Source of the DNA: TK10-74A sp965263065
GTDB taxonomy: Bacteria > Chloroflexota > Dehalococcoidia > Bin125
DNA: 64,000 bases
Direction: 5' to 3'
Assembly: GCA_965263065.1 (NCBI GenBank)
Contig: CBDHGH010000003.1
Coordinates: 372,001 to 436,000, forward strand
The notes below the pieces were generated by a model. It saw only the letters and a list, made by a program, of their open reading frames with translations. It made no database searches and was not told the origin of the DNA. The first letter of the stretch is position 1; each line of letters opens with the position of its first letter. Made by a program: the position numbers and the translations under genes. Shown here piece after piece: positions 1-9,132 of this stretch.

Positions 1-205
1 GCCCGCTCAGAGAGTCACGTCACCACCGATTACGCCAGGGCCGCACTATACGAACTCCGCGCCCGCGGGGCCAGGGGACTGCCCCCGATTGGCGGCTTCG
101 GTAACCCGCAGTTAACGCGTGACCGGTGGCGGCTCCGATCGGCTGGTGGACGGGCGTCGCTACGCGACCGCGTCACCGAGTCGCGGGGCGGGACGGGCGA
201 GAACC

Positions 206-856
206 CTACTCGTCCGTGTCCTTCGTCTCGTCCCTGCCGACGGCGGTGTTGGCGACGACCTTGACCCCCTGGATCGTGCCTTCAACGGATCGACGCACAC
301 GCACGGCGGCCGCATTACTGACCTCGCCGGCTGCCTCGATGGCGCCGATCGCCGCAGCGGCGGCGGCCTCCTCCACGTTGAGGCCGGTCTCCTTCGCGAC
401 GGTGATCGCACCCTCGACGGCGCCCACTGCGGCAGTCGTCAGGTCGGCGCCGACGGCGGATGCCTCGGCCACGGCGCTGCGGCTCGTGGCGCTCACGGCC
501 TCGAGGGACTCCACACCCACCTCCGAGGAGCCGCGGACAACGCCGATGACCGCGCCCTTGGCGGCGTTGCCTACGGATGCGCCAACCTTGCTGGCGGACT
601 CCACGGCCTTCTCGACGGTGTCGGCGGCGGTCTCGGCGGCCTGCCCGCCGACATCGCCAACGGCGTCGATCGCGCCCTTCACGGCGCCCACGCCCAGTTG
701 GGCCGCCGCGCCGCCGGTCTCACCGCCTTGAACCAGCGTCGTCTGCACGGTCTGCGCGACCGTCTCCACGGTGGTCTGCGCGATCTCCCCCGTGCCGCGG
801 ATCACGCCGATGATGCTCGCCTTGACGCGGCGTCCGATCTCCTGCTCGTCTACCAT
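206..856 (-). CDS. Ala/Gly-rich repeat protein of unknown function
   Basis: About 216 residues made of five or six degenerate 25-35-residue units, each built around a KGAI-x-AxxEVG-like core (for example KASIIGVIRGTGEI, KGAVIGVVRGSSEV, IGAIEAAGEV) followed by an alanine/valine/threonine helix. There is no signal peptide, long hydrophobic segment or recognisable catalytic motif. The pattern predicts stacked amphipathic helices, resembling phasin-like or membrane-surface-associated proteins, but no family is assigned. The chosen ATG is the second of two consecutive ATGs, six bases after AGGAG; an in-frame GTG at 874 is an alternative start. The gene stands alone, transcribed away from the open upstream flank. 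A role in binding membrane or polymer surfaces is inference only. Confidence 0.7.
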   Translation of the reverse strand: MVDEQEIGRRVKASIIGVIRGTGEIAQTTVETVAQTVQTTLVQGGETGGAAAQLGVGAVKGAIDAVGDVGGQAAETAADTVEKAVESASKVGASVGNAAKGAVIGVVRGSSEVGVESLEAVSATSRSAVAEASAVGADLTTAAVGAVEGAITVAKETGLNVEEAAAAAAIGAIEAAGEVSNAAAVRVRRSVEGTIQGVKVVANTAVGRDETKDTDE

Positions 857-1057
857 CATGCACTCCTCTCGCACCGCATTGCTATGTAGCCAACACTACG
901 AAGCTGAGTCGAGCCGTGTCAACCCGTCGGGCTCGCCCTCGGGCATGTGGAGCGTCGCGGCGGACGGGCGCTGATGATGAGGCCGCGACGGCGCCGTACG
1001 TCGACGTCGCAGGGCGTGGGCATCGATCGCCCCGCGCTTGCCGCTCGTGAGGCGTCT

Positions 1058-3460
1058 CTAGCCCGCGGCTGCGTCATCGACCGCGCCGACGGCGTCCGAT
1101 GGCTCCGCGAATTCGGGGAACCGCTCCGCCATCAGGCCACCGATATCGAGTGCAGGCCGGGCCTCGATCGCTCCCTGGACGTCACGCCAGACGATCGATG
1201 CCGGTACACCCTCGTGCTCGACGCTGAGAGCGCTGGCCACATCGTTCAACGAACGGATCGGGGTGTGGAGACCAAGTTCGCCGGCGATCCGCTGGTCGGC
1301 CGGCGCCGGGCCGGGGATGGCTCGTTGCACGAGTCGCAGGTCCACCTCGGGGCCGCCCGGCAGGTGGCAGACGAACAGCAGGTCACCGACCCGCGCGCCG
1401 GTCTCCCTCAGCGCCGGCCCGACAGAGCCCATTGCGGGTTTCGGCGTGACTTCCGCCCAGACCAGGCTGACGGAGCCCCACGCACTCGCAACGTTTTGGC
1501 GCCCTCCCGGCCGGCAGCCCAGCTGCGCGGCGAACTGCGCCGGCACTTCTCGTCCGCTGCCCCGGAGCAGATTCCGCGTGACCAACATCCGCAGCGACCA
1601 ATGATCTTCGTGCCAGAAGCACACCCCACTCGTCGCGGGGTCGTCCTTGAACTCGTACGGGACGTCCTCGGTCCGAAACGCCAGCTCACCGGCGGCGGTC
1701 TTCATGAATATGGGCGCTGCGGTGCGACCGCGGACGGACGCCGTGGACACGCCGTAACGCGCGGCGAGTACGCGGCACAGCTCACCAATGGGAGCCACGC
1801 CGCCGCGGCGCTCCAACTCTTCGATCAGCCCATCCGTGATGTGCGTGTATCCCTTGAAGCCCCAGTCCCGATGCGCCAAGGTGGCGGTCCGGTCGAGGCG
1901 CGTGAAGCGCGGATCGTCGATCGCTTCGTAGCGGGCCCCTCGCGGGTTCAGGTGGGTGAGCCGGGCTTCCGCCAGCAGTTGGGGCACGCTCGCGGGCTCC
2001 CCCCGGTGACGCAGCAACCGCTCGAAGTCATCGCGGGACGAGCCCCGCGGGAGCGCGCCGGCGTCGATGAACCGGAGCCGGTTGAACTGCGTGCACCACG
2101 CCTCCACGTGGTCCGCCGCGACCTCGTGGCCGCCCAGCACGCGTGCGAGTTCGGCACGCGGCACGACGGGCCATTGCTGGAACAACGCCGCGACACTCGT
2201 GGCGAGGTCGTCCCGGTCCTCGGGCGACAGGCGCATGAGCCAGCCCTCGGTCTGGGAGTACCCCGCAAGGTCCAAGAAGATTCGGAGGACGACGGTGCGC
2301 TGTTCCGGCGCCAGACCACCGCAGAAGTCGTCCACGACCTGCGAAAGCCGTTCATCCGATAGTGGGACGGCCGATCCGATGTGCGCACTGAATTTCTCAG
2401 CGAAATCGCGCAGCGGTTGGTAGTCCGGACGGTCAAACCGCGCCCTCCACTTTGCGTTCGCGCGGGATTCAATCTGCCGAATCCGTTCACGCGTGACACT
2501 AAAGTCCGTCGCGATCGATGCGAGCGTTCTTCGCCCTTCCGACGTGAAGGATCGCGCTGCAAATACGTAGAGTTCACGTTCTCGTAAGCCGCTCAACAGC
2601 TGGACAAGCAGATCGATCGGATCGCGCGGCTCCGGCTCTGGAGCGACCGGATCGTCTGGAGGGTCCGGCATGACCGGAACGACTGCGGGCGGCGGTTCAC
2701 CGGGGGCGAAGTCGGCGACCGTCAGCCATTCGGGGAGCGGGGGATCTTCTCCCGTATCGACGAGATCAGCATCTGGCGGCAAGTGGGATTCCTCGACCGC
2801 GCGGACGATGGTCCAAACGACCGATTCGCCCAAGCGGGCCTCCGGGGCCGGGATGGATGGCCCCAGGGGGACATCGGCCTCCGTGTCGCCGTCGGATGTC
2901 GTGCTCGACGGTTCGCTGGCCTGGACGGCGCGATCACGCGCCGCCACGGCAGCCGCTTCCAGGAGATCCGCGGCGAGTATCCGATCGGTCACCCGACCGC
3001 TCTCGACCTGCTGAAGAAGCTGCTCCTTCAGCTCTTCCCCCCGCCCGGCGTCGATCAACTCGCGAGCGGCGCTGATCAAAGGCGCCCGCACCTGGTCCTT
3101 GCGAATCGTCAGGTTTCTGGCCAGCAAGCGGGTCGCGGAGGAGTCGCCCGCGTGCGCGGCCTGAATGATCAGTTTGACGGCGTTGCGGCGGGTTGTCGGC
3201 ACGCGAGAGTGGAGCGATCGCTCCACCGCCCGGGTTGCCAGGCTGTCCGAACCAAAGAGGCCGGCAACCGCGGCGAAGGCGGCGCGCCGGGCAGCCGGGT
3301 CCCTCTCTTCGTCGCGGCCGACGACGGAGATCACGGCGATCCGGAGCCTGTCATTGTCGCGAACGTGCCCGGCGGCCTTACGAATGGCCTTGCGACGGAC
3401 AACGGCGTCTGTGTCCTCGAACCTGGCAAGTATCTCGTCAACGATTGGCAGGTCAAGCAT
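1058..3460 (-). CDS. Large HEAT-repeat protein with sigma-70 region 4-like HTH
   Basis: 800 residues. Residues 1-190 are helical HEAT-like repeats (paired amphipathic helices with RRxAxxA signatures). Residues 195-280 are an acidic, proline-rich linker. Residues about 283-342 match sigma-70 region 4 (SIATDFSVTRERIRQIESRA), the helix-turn-helix that binds -35 elements. No sigma region 2 is visible, so it is unlikely to be a working sigma factor by itself. Around residues 540-600 there is another HTH-like segment resembling HARE-HTH domains (ITDGLIEELERRGGVAPIGE). The C-terminal 200 residues are unassigned. Similar large sigma-4-like HTH proteins are known as orphan DNA-binding proteins. The start lacks a Shine-Dalgarno, but a TACTAT hexamer lies 7 bases upstream, which suggests a leaderless mRNA. 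Function: probably DNA binding; target unknown. Confidence 0.8.
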   Translation of the reverse strand: MLDLPIVDEILARFEDTDAVVRRKAIRKAAGHVRDNDRLRIAVISVVGRDEERDPAARRAAFAAVAGLFGSDSLATRAVERSLHSRVPTTRRNAVKLIIQAAHAGDSSATRLLARNLTIRKDQVRAPLISAARELIDAGRGEELKEQLLQQVESGRVTDRILAADLLEAAAVAARDRAVQASEPSSTTSDGDTEADVPLGPSIPAPEARLGESVVWTIVRAVEESHLPPDADLVDTGEDPPLPEWLTVADFAPGEPPPAVVPVMPDPPDDPVAPEPEPRDPIDLLVQLLSGLRERELYVFAARSFTSEGRRTLASIATDFSVTRERIRQIESRANAKWRARFDRPDYQPLRDFAEKFSAHIGSAVPLSDERLSQVVDDFCGGLAPEQRTVVLRIFLDLAGYSQTEGWLMRLSPEDRDDLATSVAALFQQWPVVPRAELARVLGGHEVAADHVEAWCTQFNRLRFIDAGALPRGSSRDDFERLLRHRGEPASVPQLLAEARLTHLNPRGARYEAIDDPRFTRLDRTATLAHRDWGFKGYTHITDGLIEELERRGGVAPIGELCRVLAARYGVSTASVRGRTAAPIFMKTAAGELAFRTEDVPYEFKDDPATSGVCFWHEDHWSLRMLVTRNLLRGSGREVPAQFAAQLGCRPGGRQNVASAWGSVSLVWAEVTPKPAMGSVGPALRETGARVGDLLFVCHLPGGPEVDLRLVQRAIPGPAPADQRIAGELGLHTPIRSLNDVASALSVEHEGVPASIVWRDVQGAIEARPALDIGGLMAERFPEFAEPSDAVGAVDDAAAG

Positions 3461-3467
3461 TGCAAAA

Positions 3468-3473
3468 ATAGTA
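3468..3473 (-). promoter_or_regulatory. Candidate -10 element (TACTAT), leaderless promoter
   Basis: On the minus strand TACTAT sits 7 bases before the ATG of the HEAT/sigma-4 protein, inside an A/T-rich patch that is unusual for this window. No Shine-Dalgarno is present between it and the ATG. A transcript starting about 7 bases downstream would begin at the start codon. No convincing -35 is visible. Confidence 0.35.
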
Positions 3474-3568
3474 GCCGATGCGGCGCTATGGCGTCGTGGG
3501 TAGCTCGACAGAACGCGTTCCGCGATGCCCGGGGCGCGGGCGTGAGGGGCGATCGGCGGCGCCCACGC

Positions 3569-5212
3569 TCAGGCGCGCGTCCGCCACGCCACGGCCACGC
3601 CGCCCAGAGCCAGCAGCAGGCTGACGGCGAGAGCCACGGGGAGCGCCGCGCGGCCGCCGCCGCCCAGGCCGCCGCTGCCGGTGTTCGGCAGGGCGATGGG
3701 GCCGGGCGTGTCGTCATCGTCCCCGGCGGGGGCGTCGTCGGCGAGGGCGTCGTCGGCGGGGGCATCGTCGGCGGGGGCGACGGGGGGCGGTGCGGGGGCG
3801 GCGCGCGACATGATCACGACGCTGTCGGGGTGCAGTGAGGAGGCGTCGAGGGTGTTGACGGCCGCGGGCGCGCCGACCCCGTAGCCCAGGAACGCTTGCG
3901 CCGCGACGTCGAGCACCCACACGGCGACGACCTCGAACTGCTGCACGGCGATGAGGGCTTCGATGTCGGAGGTGCAGGCGACGCCGTAGGTCCATCCGCC
4001 GGGCGGGGGGACGGGCAGCACGCTCGGCTCGTCGCGCTGTGAACCTCCCGCGGCGGCGGGGGCGCCATCGCCGGCGGGGTCCGCTGGGTCGTCGGTGCGG
4101 CGCATGATGACGACGCTGCCGGGCGCGAGGGTGGAGGCGTCGAGGCTGTTGACAAAGTCGGGCCGGCCGACGCCGTGGCCGAGGAACACCTGGGCGGCGA
4201 CATCGAACACCCAGACGCTGGCGACCGGGAACCGCTGCGCGGCGATCAGGGCGTCGATGTCGGACGTGTCCGAGACGCCGTGGGTCCATCCGCCGGGCGG
4301 CGGGACGGGCAGCACACTCAAGCCGCAGCTGTCGGCGCCTGCCCGCTCGCCTGCGTCCTCCTCGGGAGGGGTTCCTTCGTCGGAGTCCGGCGGGGGCTCG
4401 TCCTCGTCGGAGGCGTCGTCTTCCGTGCCGTCTGGCGTGCCGTCTGTCGTGCCGTCTTCCGTGCCGTCTTCCGCGCCATCTTCCGTGCCGTCTTCCGTGC
4501 CACCAGGGGTGCCGCCGGTGGTGTCACCCGGAGGGGTGCCCGAGTCGTCCGTCGTGGTGTCCTCCTCCTCCAGCGGTGGCGGTCGCGGCGGGTCCACCAC
4601 ACAGCTGGTCTGAGTCACGAGCAGGACCGCGTCATCGAAGTCCTCGTCCCCGCCGTCCCAGAAGTCCTCAAAGGAGACGGTGGTCGAACCCGACATCCGC
4701 GCGTGGACGCGGCCGTCGGGGTTGCGCGAGCCCGGCCCCGCCCAGAACTCGTTGCCTGTGTCCTGCACGCGGATCCCGAGTATGAAATCCCCCGCCGTGA
4801 GGTTGGTGAGCGTCATCGTCGCGCCGACCTCGCGGTTCGTGATGTTAAGCGAAGTCGGGTCTTCCGATTCGGAGCGCTTGAACATGAATGAGCTCGTGTA
4901 CGCGGCCTCAAAGTCCAGCACGGTGAGAGTGATCGTGGTGCAGGCGCCCGTCAGCGTGATAGTGCGACGCTTCGGCGGGCCGCTGGTCTCCGACCACGCG
5001 TCGGCGCCGACCCGGACGTTGGGGGGTGCCGGGGAGGGCGTGGAAACGCTGCCGGCGGCGGGGTCGCGGGCGTCGGAGGACGCCCGCGGACCATCCGGAG
5101 GCGTGTCGCGGGTCGCGGAAGCGGAGCCGGGCAGGGCCAGGAATACAGCGAGAAGAACCACGGCACCCACGAGGAGCCGGACATGGAACGCCGGAGTCCT
5201 GCAGCGAATCAC
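3569..5212 (-). CDS. Secreted surface protein with DUF4114-like domain and LPNTG-type C-terminus
   Basis: 547 residues from a GTG start preceded by GGGAG. A signal peptide occupies residues 1-33 (hydrophobic LLVGAVVLLAVFLALPG, cleavage near ASA). Residues 80-200 contain SFEDFWDGGDEDFDDAV, the pattern of DUF4114-like calcium-binding beta domains. Residues 215-290 are a T/E/D/G repeat linker (GTEDG units). Two copies of a 70-residue module follow (about 299-372 and 398-470), each opening with VLPVPPPGGWT and ending SVVIM. Residues 508-512 read LPNTG, followed by a Gly-rich stretch, a hydrophobic helix and RTRA, which is the architecture of a sortase or archaeosortase-like sorting signal. No sortase is visible in the window. 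It probably faces the cell exterior; its ligand is unknown. Confidence 0.85.
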   Translation of the reverse strand: MIRCRTPAFHVRLLVGAVVLLAVFLALPGSASATRDTPPDGPRASSDARDPAAGSVSTPSPAPPNVRVGADAWSETSGPPKRRTITLTGACTTITLTVLDFEAAYTSSFMFKRSESEDPTSLNITNREVGATMTLTNLTAGDFILGIRVQDTGNEFWAGPGSRNPDGRVHARMSGSTTVSFEDFWDGGDEDFDDAVLLVTQTSCVVDPPRPPPLEEEDTTTDDSGTPPGDTTGGTPGGTEDGTEDGAEDGTEDGTTDGTPDGTEDDASDEDEPPPDSDEGTPPEEDAGERAGADSCGLSVLPVPPPGGWTHGVSDTSDIDALIAAQRFPVASVWVFDVAAQVFLGHGVGRPDFVNSLDASTLAPGSVVIMRRTDDPADPAGDGAPAAAGGSQRDEPSVLPVPPPGGWTYGVACTSDIEALIAVQQFEVVAVWVLDVAAQAFLGYGVGAPAAVNTLDASSLHPDSVVIMSRAAPAPPPVAPADDAPADDALADDAPAGDDDDTPGPIALPNTGSGGLGGGGRAALPVALAVSLLLALGGVAVAWRTRA

Positions 5213-5523
5213 GACGGCACTCCCGGCGCAGCCAGGGCGCGCCTCTCGGCCGCGCCTCTCGCCTCTGGGTCGATCAAGAACGGTTGATCAGGAATGCGAG
5301 ACGCGCGCCAACGTCGACTGCGCGGCACGGAAGAGTAGGTGGATTATTGATATGTCGTCAATCTGATTAATCGGAATACTCGGAGCCGATGTCTGTCGGC
5401 GCGCGGCATCCATTCCGACTTCCTGTTTCCGAGGGCACGGGCGGGAACCGAGGCTCCGGGCATCGCCCATGCGGGGCGCTCCGTATGCGCCGCCGTCCGG
5501 CGGGCAAGACCCAGGAGATGCAG
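5213..5523. other. Divergent intergenic region with A/T-rich patch
   Basis: This 311-base gap separates two divergently transcribed secreted-protein genes. Positions 5335-5380 are strikingly A/T-rich compared with the surroundings and contain a TTGATA hexamer (5347-5352, plus strand), so promoters for one or both genes are likely here. No good -35/-10 pair with 17-base spacing could be fixed, and no RNA gene was recognised. Confidence 0.4.
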
Positions 5524-7877
5524 ATGAGTCGCAACGCGTCCGCGGTGATCCCGGCCTGGCTCGGACTGCGCACGCTGTCGAAGGCGTTGGCCGTCGTCGC
5601 GCTGATCGTCGGAGCGCTATCGACAGCGATGCGCATACCTACCGCTTCGAGATCACCGAGCCCGGCCGGGTGCGGGTCAATCTGACATCGGCCGACGGCG
5701 ACCCCTACCTCTATCTGCTGGCCGAGGACGGCAGCCGCGTCGCGGACGACGACGAGGGCGGCGCCATCCTCAACGCGCGGATCGAGCGCGATCTGGCGAC
5801 GGGCGCCTACCTGGTCGAGGCGACGACGGTCGGCGGGCGCGGACGCGGCGCGGCGGACTTCACGCTGTCGGTCCACTATGTCACGGGCTGCGAGCCGATC
5901 GGCCTGGGCATCCTCGAGCCGGGCGTCGACCTGACCGCGTCGGGCACCTGGACGCTCGACGTCTGCGGCTCCCGCTTCGTCGTGGCACACCCCGCCCACA
6001 CCTACTTCTTCCATCTGCCGATGGACGGTCGCGTGCTGGTCGACCTGACGTCGGTGAACGGCGACCCGGTGCTCTCCCTGTTCTCGCTCGAGCAGGGCGT
6101 GATCGGCGCCAACGACGACGGCGGGGGCCGCCGCAACGCGCGCATCGAGGAATACGTGACCGCGGGAACCTACCTGATTGAGGCGACGACCTACTTCGAG
6201 CGTGGCCTCCAGCCGGTGTCGACCGACTTCAACCTCGTGGTCCATCTGGTGGACGAGGAGGCCGAGCAGCACCGCTCCAACCTCAAAGTGGAGGCGATCC
6301 ACACGCCCGACCAGGTGGTGGCGGGCGAACCCTTCCCCGTGCACTACCGCGCCGGCAATCTGGGCGGCGGCGGCCTGTCCGACGTCGGCGGGGGCGCCGT
6401 GCTGTATGTCGTGGGCCCCGGCGACCGCGCGTTTACGGACCCCATCTGGGCGTCCGAGTTGCGCTGGCGGGCCGGTGTCTCGTACCACTCCGGCCCGCAG
6501 ACGGCGAGCGCGACGAGTACCACCCTCGATCAGGTTGCGCCGTTCACGCTGACGCTCGACAGACCCGGCCCCTCGTGGGTGTTCGTCGGGGTCGTCGCGG
6601 TCGACGGCCTGGGGCGGGAGATCGGCTTCCACGGCATCTGGCGCGATCTGACGGTGCTGAGCGGCGTGACGTTCGACCCGGTGACGGTGAGCGCCGACGG
6701 CGACGACTACGAGGTCTCGGCGGCGGCCAATTCGCGCGGGCTGGTGACGGTCGACGTGCGCGCCGTCGCGGATCCGGAGGCGGCCATCGGGCGGGCGCAG
6801 CGGGCGAAGGCGATCTACGCGGCCGGCGTGCGGGCCCGGGTGCTCGACGGCATCCTCGAGCGGCCGGCGATCGCGGCGCTGCGCCAACAACATGAGGGGG
6901 TCGCGGAGACGGAGGGCGCGGCGCTGGTCGTCGTGGCCAACCCGTCGTCGCGCGCCCTGCTGGCGGCGTTCGCGGATCACCACGCGAGCGCGATCGCCAC
7001 GTCCGGGGTGGCCGCGCGGGTGGCCGCGGGCGAGCTGATCAGTCAGGCGGCGGTTGAGGATCTAACGCTGAGCGCGGCGGACGCGGCGTCGGCGCAGTGG
7101 GTCTCGCTGGCCGCCGCCTGGAGCGCGCTCCAGGAGCGGATCGCGGGCGGGGCGGCGCTCTCGTTCGCCGACGCGCTGGCCGTGCAGTCGCAGCTCGCCT
7201 ACGCCGAGCGCATCATCGCGCCGATCGTGGCCGGCGGCGAGATCGTGCGGGCGGCCCGCGCCGCCGATCTGGGCTGGGACGACGCCACGGTCCGAGGAAT
7301 GGTCGCCGATCTGGCGGCGGGGGCGTCCTGCGCCGGCGGCGCCGGGGCGTTGATCGCGCTCGACGCCGAGTTGCGGGCGGCGCTGCCCATCCACGGTCTC
7401 GTGGACGACAGCGTGCTCTGCGGCGTGGCGGAGGCCGATGCGGCGACTGCCCGCTTCCTGCGAGGGCTGGCAATCGCCGGCAGCAGCGAGCTGCGCGCGC
7501 TGGTCGCACCCGCGCCACCGGAGCCCCTGGCGGCGTATCGGCTGCGGATCATCGCGCGGCTGGCCGAGGACGGCCGGGTCGAGCACGGCGTGGAGCTCGC
7601 GAATGGCGCGCGCATCTTCCCGTCGGTCCGCTTCCTGCCCACCAGCGCGGCCGTCGGCGAGTGGAAGATCACTAGCGCCGTCGAGGTCGAGGGGCGCGCG
7701 ATCGGCTGGATCCGAGCGCAACGCTTGGCCGACGGTCGCATTGAGGTGGGCTTCCGGAGCGCCGGCGGCGGCCTGATCACGCCCGCCATCCGCCACCTGC
7801 CGGCCGACGTGCCGGTCGGGGTCTGGCTGCGCAGCAGCGAGATCGAGGTGCCGCCGGTGGCCCCGTCGGTCGAGTAG
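5524..7877 (+). CDS. Secreted protein with two PPC-like domains, signal peptide out of frame (frameshifted)
   Basis: The start ATG at 5524 (AGGAG six bases upstream) opens a signal peptide with hydrophobic core ALAVVALIVGALSTA, but that frame runs out at 5685. The body of the protein continues in another frame from about 5620 (AIDSDAHTYRFEITEPGRV) to 7877. One base is therefore missing, or two are extra, near 5610-5635. The mature part has two beta domains resembling bacterial pre-peptidase C-terminal (PPC) domains (HTYRFEI...DGDPYLYL and HTYFFHL...NGDPVLSL). A CARDB-like segment follows (VVAGEPFPVHYRAGN), then a long helical region and a C-terminal beta region. No protease domain is seen. 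Whether the break is an assembly error or a real mutation cannot be told from one sequence. Confidence 0.65.
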
Positions 7878-7892
7878 CGCCGGTGGCGCGGC

Positions 7893-8222
7893 TTACTCTC
7901 TTGGGAGGGGCTTCGCCCAGTAGCCAGCGTCGGCGGGGAACACCGTCTCCAGGCGGGTGAGCTCGATGGGGCCGTCGAGCGTGTCGGCGACGGCCTTCCA
8001 GGCCGCGTAGTGGGGCGCGCGTGCATGCGCGGCGAGCGCGGCTTCGTCCTCGTACACCTCGTAGAAGTAGTAGACGTTCTCGTCGGCGGGATCCTGCAGC
8101 ACGTTGAAGCGCAAGCAGCCCGGCTCGTCGCGTTCCGATCCCAGGGCGTCGGTCTCGATGCCCTGCAGGAACCGACCCCGCTGGTCCGGGTGGATGCAAA
8201 CCTTGACCCATATCGCGAGCAC
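7893..8222 (-). CDS. Antibiotic-biosynthesis-monooxygenase (ABM) family protein
   Basis: 109 residues. The chosen GTG at 8222 has an ideal GAGAGGAGG upstream; longer readings of the same frame are low-complexity and lack a ribosome binding site. The sequence begins LAIWVKVCIHPDQRGRF and contains NVYYFYEVYEDEAALAAH, the ferredoxin-like dimeric alpha-beta barrel signature of the ABM/YgiN family (cofactor-free quinol monooxygenases and heme-degrading relatives). The family acts in the cytoplasm on small aromatic or quinone substrates, but the substrate here is unknown. It is 94 bases downstream of the znuB-type gene and probably independent of it. Confidence 0.8.
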   Translation of the reverse strand: MLAIWVKVCIHPDQRGRFLQGIETDALGSERDEPGCLRFNVLQDPADENVYYFYEVYEDEAALAAHARAPHYAAWKAVADTLDGPIELTRLETVFPADAGYWAKPLPRE

Positions 8223-8316
8223 CGGCGCCTCCTCTCGCTGTCCCCGCGCCGCGTCCGAGGGGGAGGAGGACGGGCGCCGGGCCAGTCTAGCGCCCGGCGG
8301 GCGTCGACGCCCGGCG

Positions 8317-9132
8317 CTACACCGCGCGGCGCTTGAAGACGGCGGCCAGCGCGAAGAACGCCGTCGCGACCAGGGCCATGGCGGGGCCCGAGGGCAAGTC
8401 GGCGTGGAAGGAGAGGTAGAGGCCGACGATGGCCGAGAGCGCGCCGATGCCGGCCCCAAGCAGCATCACGCCGACGAACCGCTTGGCGAGCAGGTAGGCG
8501 GTGGCGGCGGGGGTGATGAGCATCGCCATGACGAGCACGATGCCGGCGGCCTGGATGCCGATCACGATGACCAGCGCCAGCAGGGCCAGCAGCACGTACT
8601 CGACGACGCCGGTTCTGATCCCCACCACCTGGGCGCCCACCGCGTCGAAGGTGGTGTAGACGAGCTGGCGGTGGAAGGCGTAGAGCCCGAAGACGACGAG
8701 CGCCGTGAGCCCCAGCGAGACGTAGACATCGGTTTGGGAGACGCCCAGCACCTGGCCGAGCAGCAGGTCCTCGATGTTGACGGTGACGTTCGTGGCCTGC
8801 GACAGCATGACGAGGCCCAGCGCGAACATGCCGGCGAAGATGATGCCGATGGACGTGTCTTCGCTGATCCCGGTGCGCCGGCCGACGGTGCCCATCAGCA
8901 GCGCGATGCCAATGCCGGCCGGCACGGCGGCGATGAAGGGGCTGATGCCCAGCAGGAACGCGACCACCATGCCCGGCAGGACGGAGTGGGCGAGGGCGTC
9001 GCCCATGAAGGCGCGCCCGCGCGTGATGACGTAGGCGCCGAGCACGGGGCACATGACGCCGACGAGCACGGAGACGATCAGCGCCCGCACCATGAAGCCG
9101 TACTCGAACGGGCCGATGATGTGGTCGATCAT
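8317..9132 (-). CDS. znuB: Zinc/manganese ABC transporter permease (ZnuB/MntB family)
   Basis: 271 residues, hydrophobic throughout, with about eight membrane helices. It has typical family motifs GRAFMGDALAHSVLPG near the N-terminus and AGIVLVMAMLITPAATAYLLA near the C-terminus. The ATG overlaps the stop of the ATPase gene (ATGA), so the two are translationally coupled. It forms the membrane channel of a metal importer together with the upstream ATPase and binding protein. The His-rich loop of the binding protein and the adjacent Zur-type regulator favour zinc over manganese as substrate (inference). Confidence 0.92.
   Translation of the reverse strand: MIDHIIGPFEYGFMVRALIVSVLVGVMCPVLGAYVITRGRAFMGDALAHSVLPGMVVAFLLGISPFIAAVPAGIGIALLMGTVGRRTGISEDTSIGIIFAGMFALGLVMLSQATNVTVNIEDLLLGQVLGVSQTDVYVSLGLTALVVFGLYAFHRQLVYTTFDAVGAQVVGIRTGVVEYVLLALLALVIVIGIQAAGIVLVMAMLITPAATAYLLAKRFVGVMLLGAGIGALSAIVGLYLSFHADLPSGPAMALVATAFFALAAVFKRRAV

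Noticed and set aside
4318..4602. Regularly repeated bases (GTCTTCCGTGCC units) considered as a CRISPR-like or satellite array
   Set aside because: They encode the T/E/D/G linker of the LPNTG surface protein in frame; no spacers.
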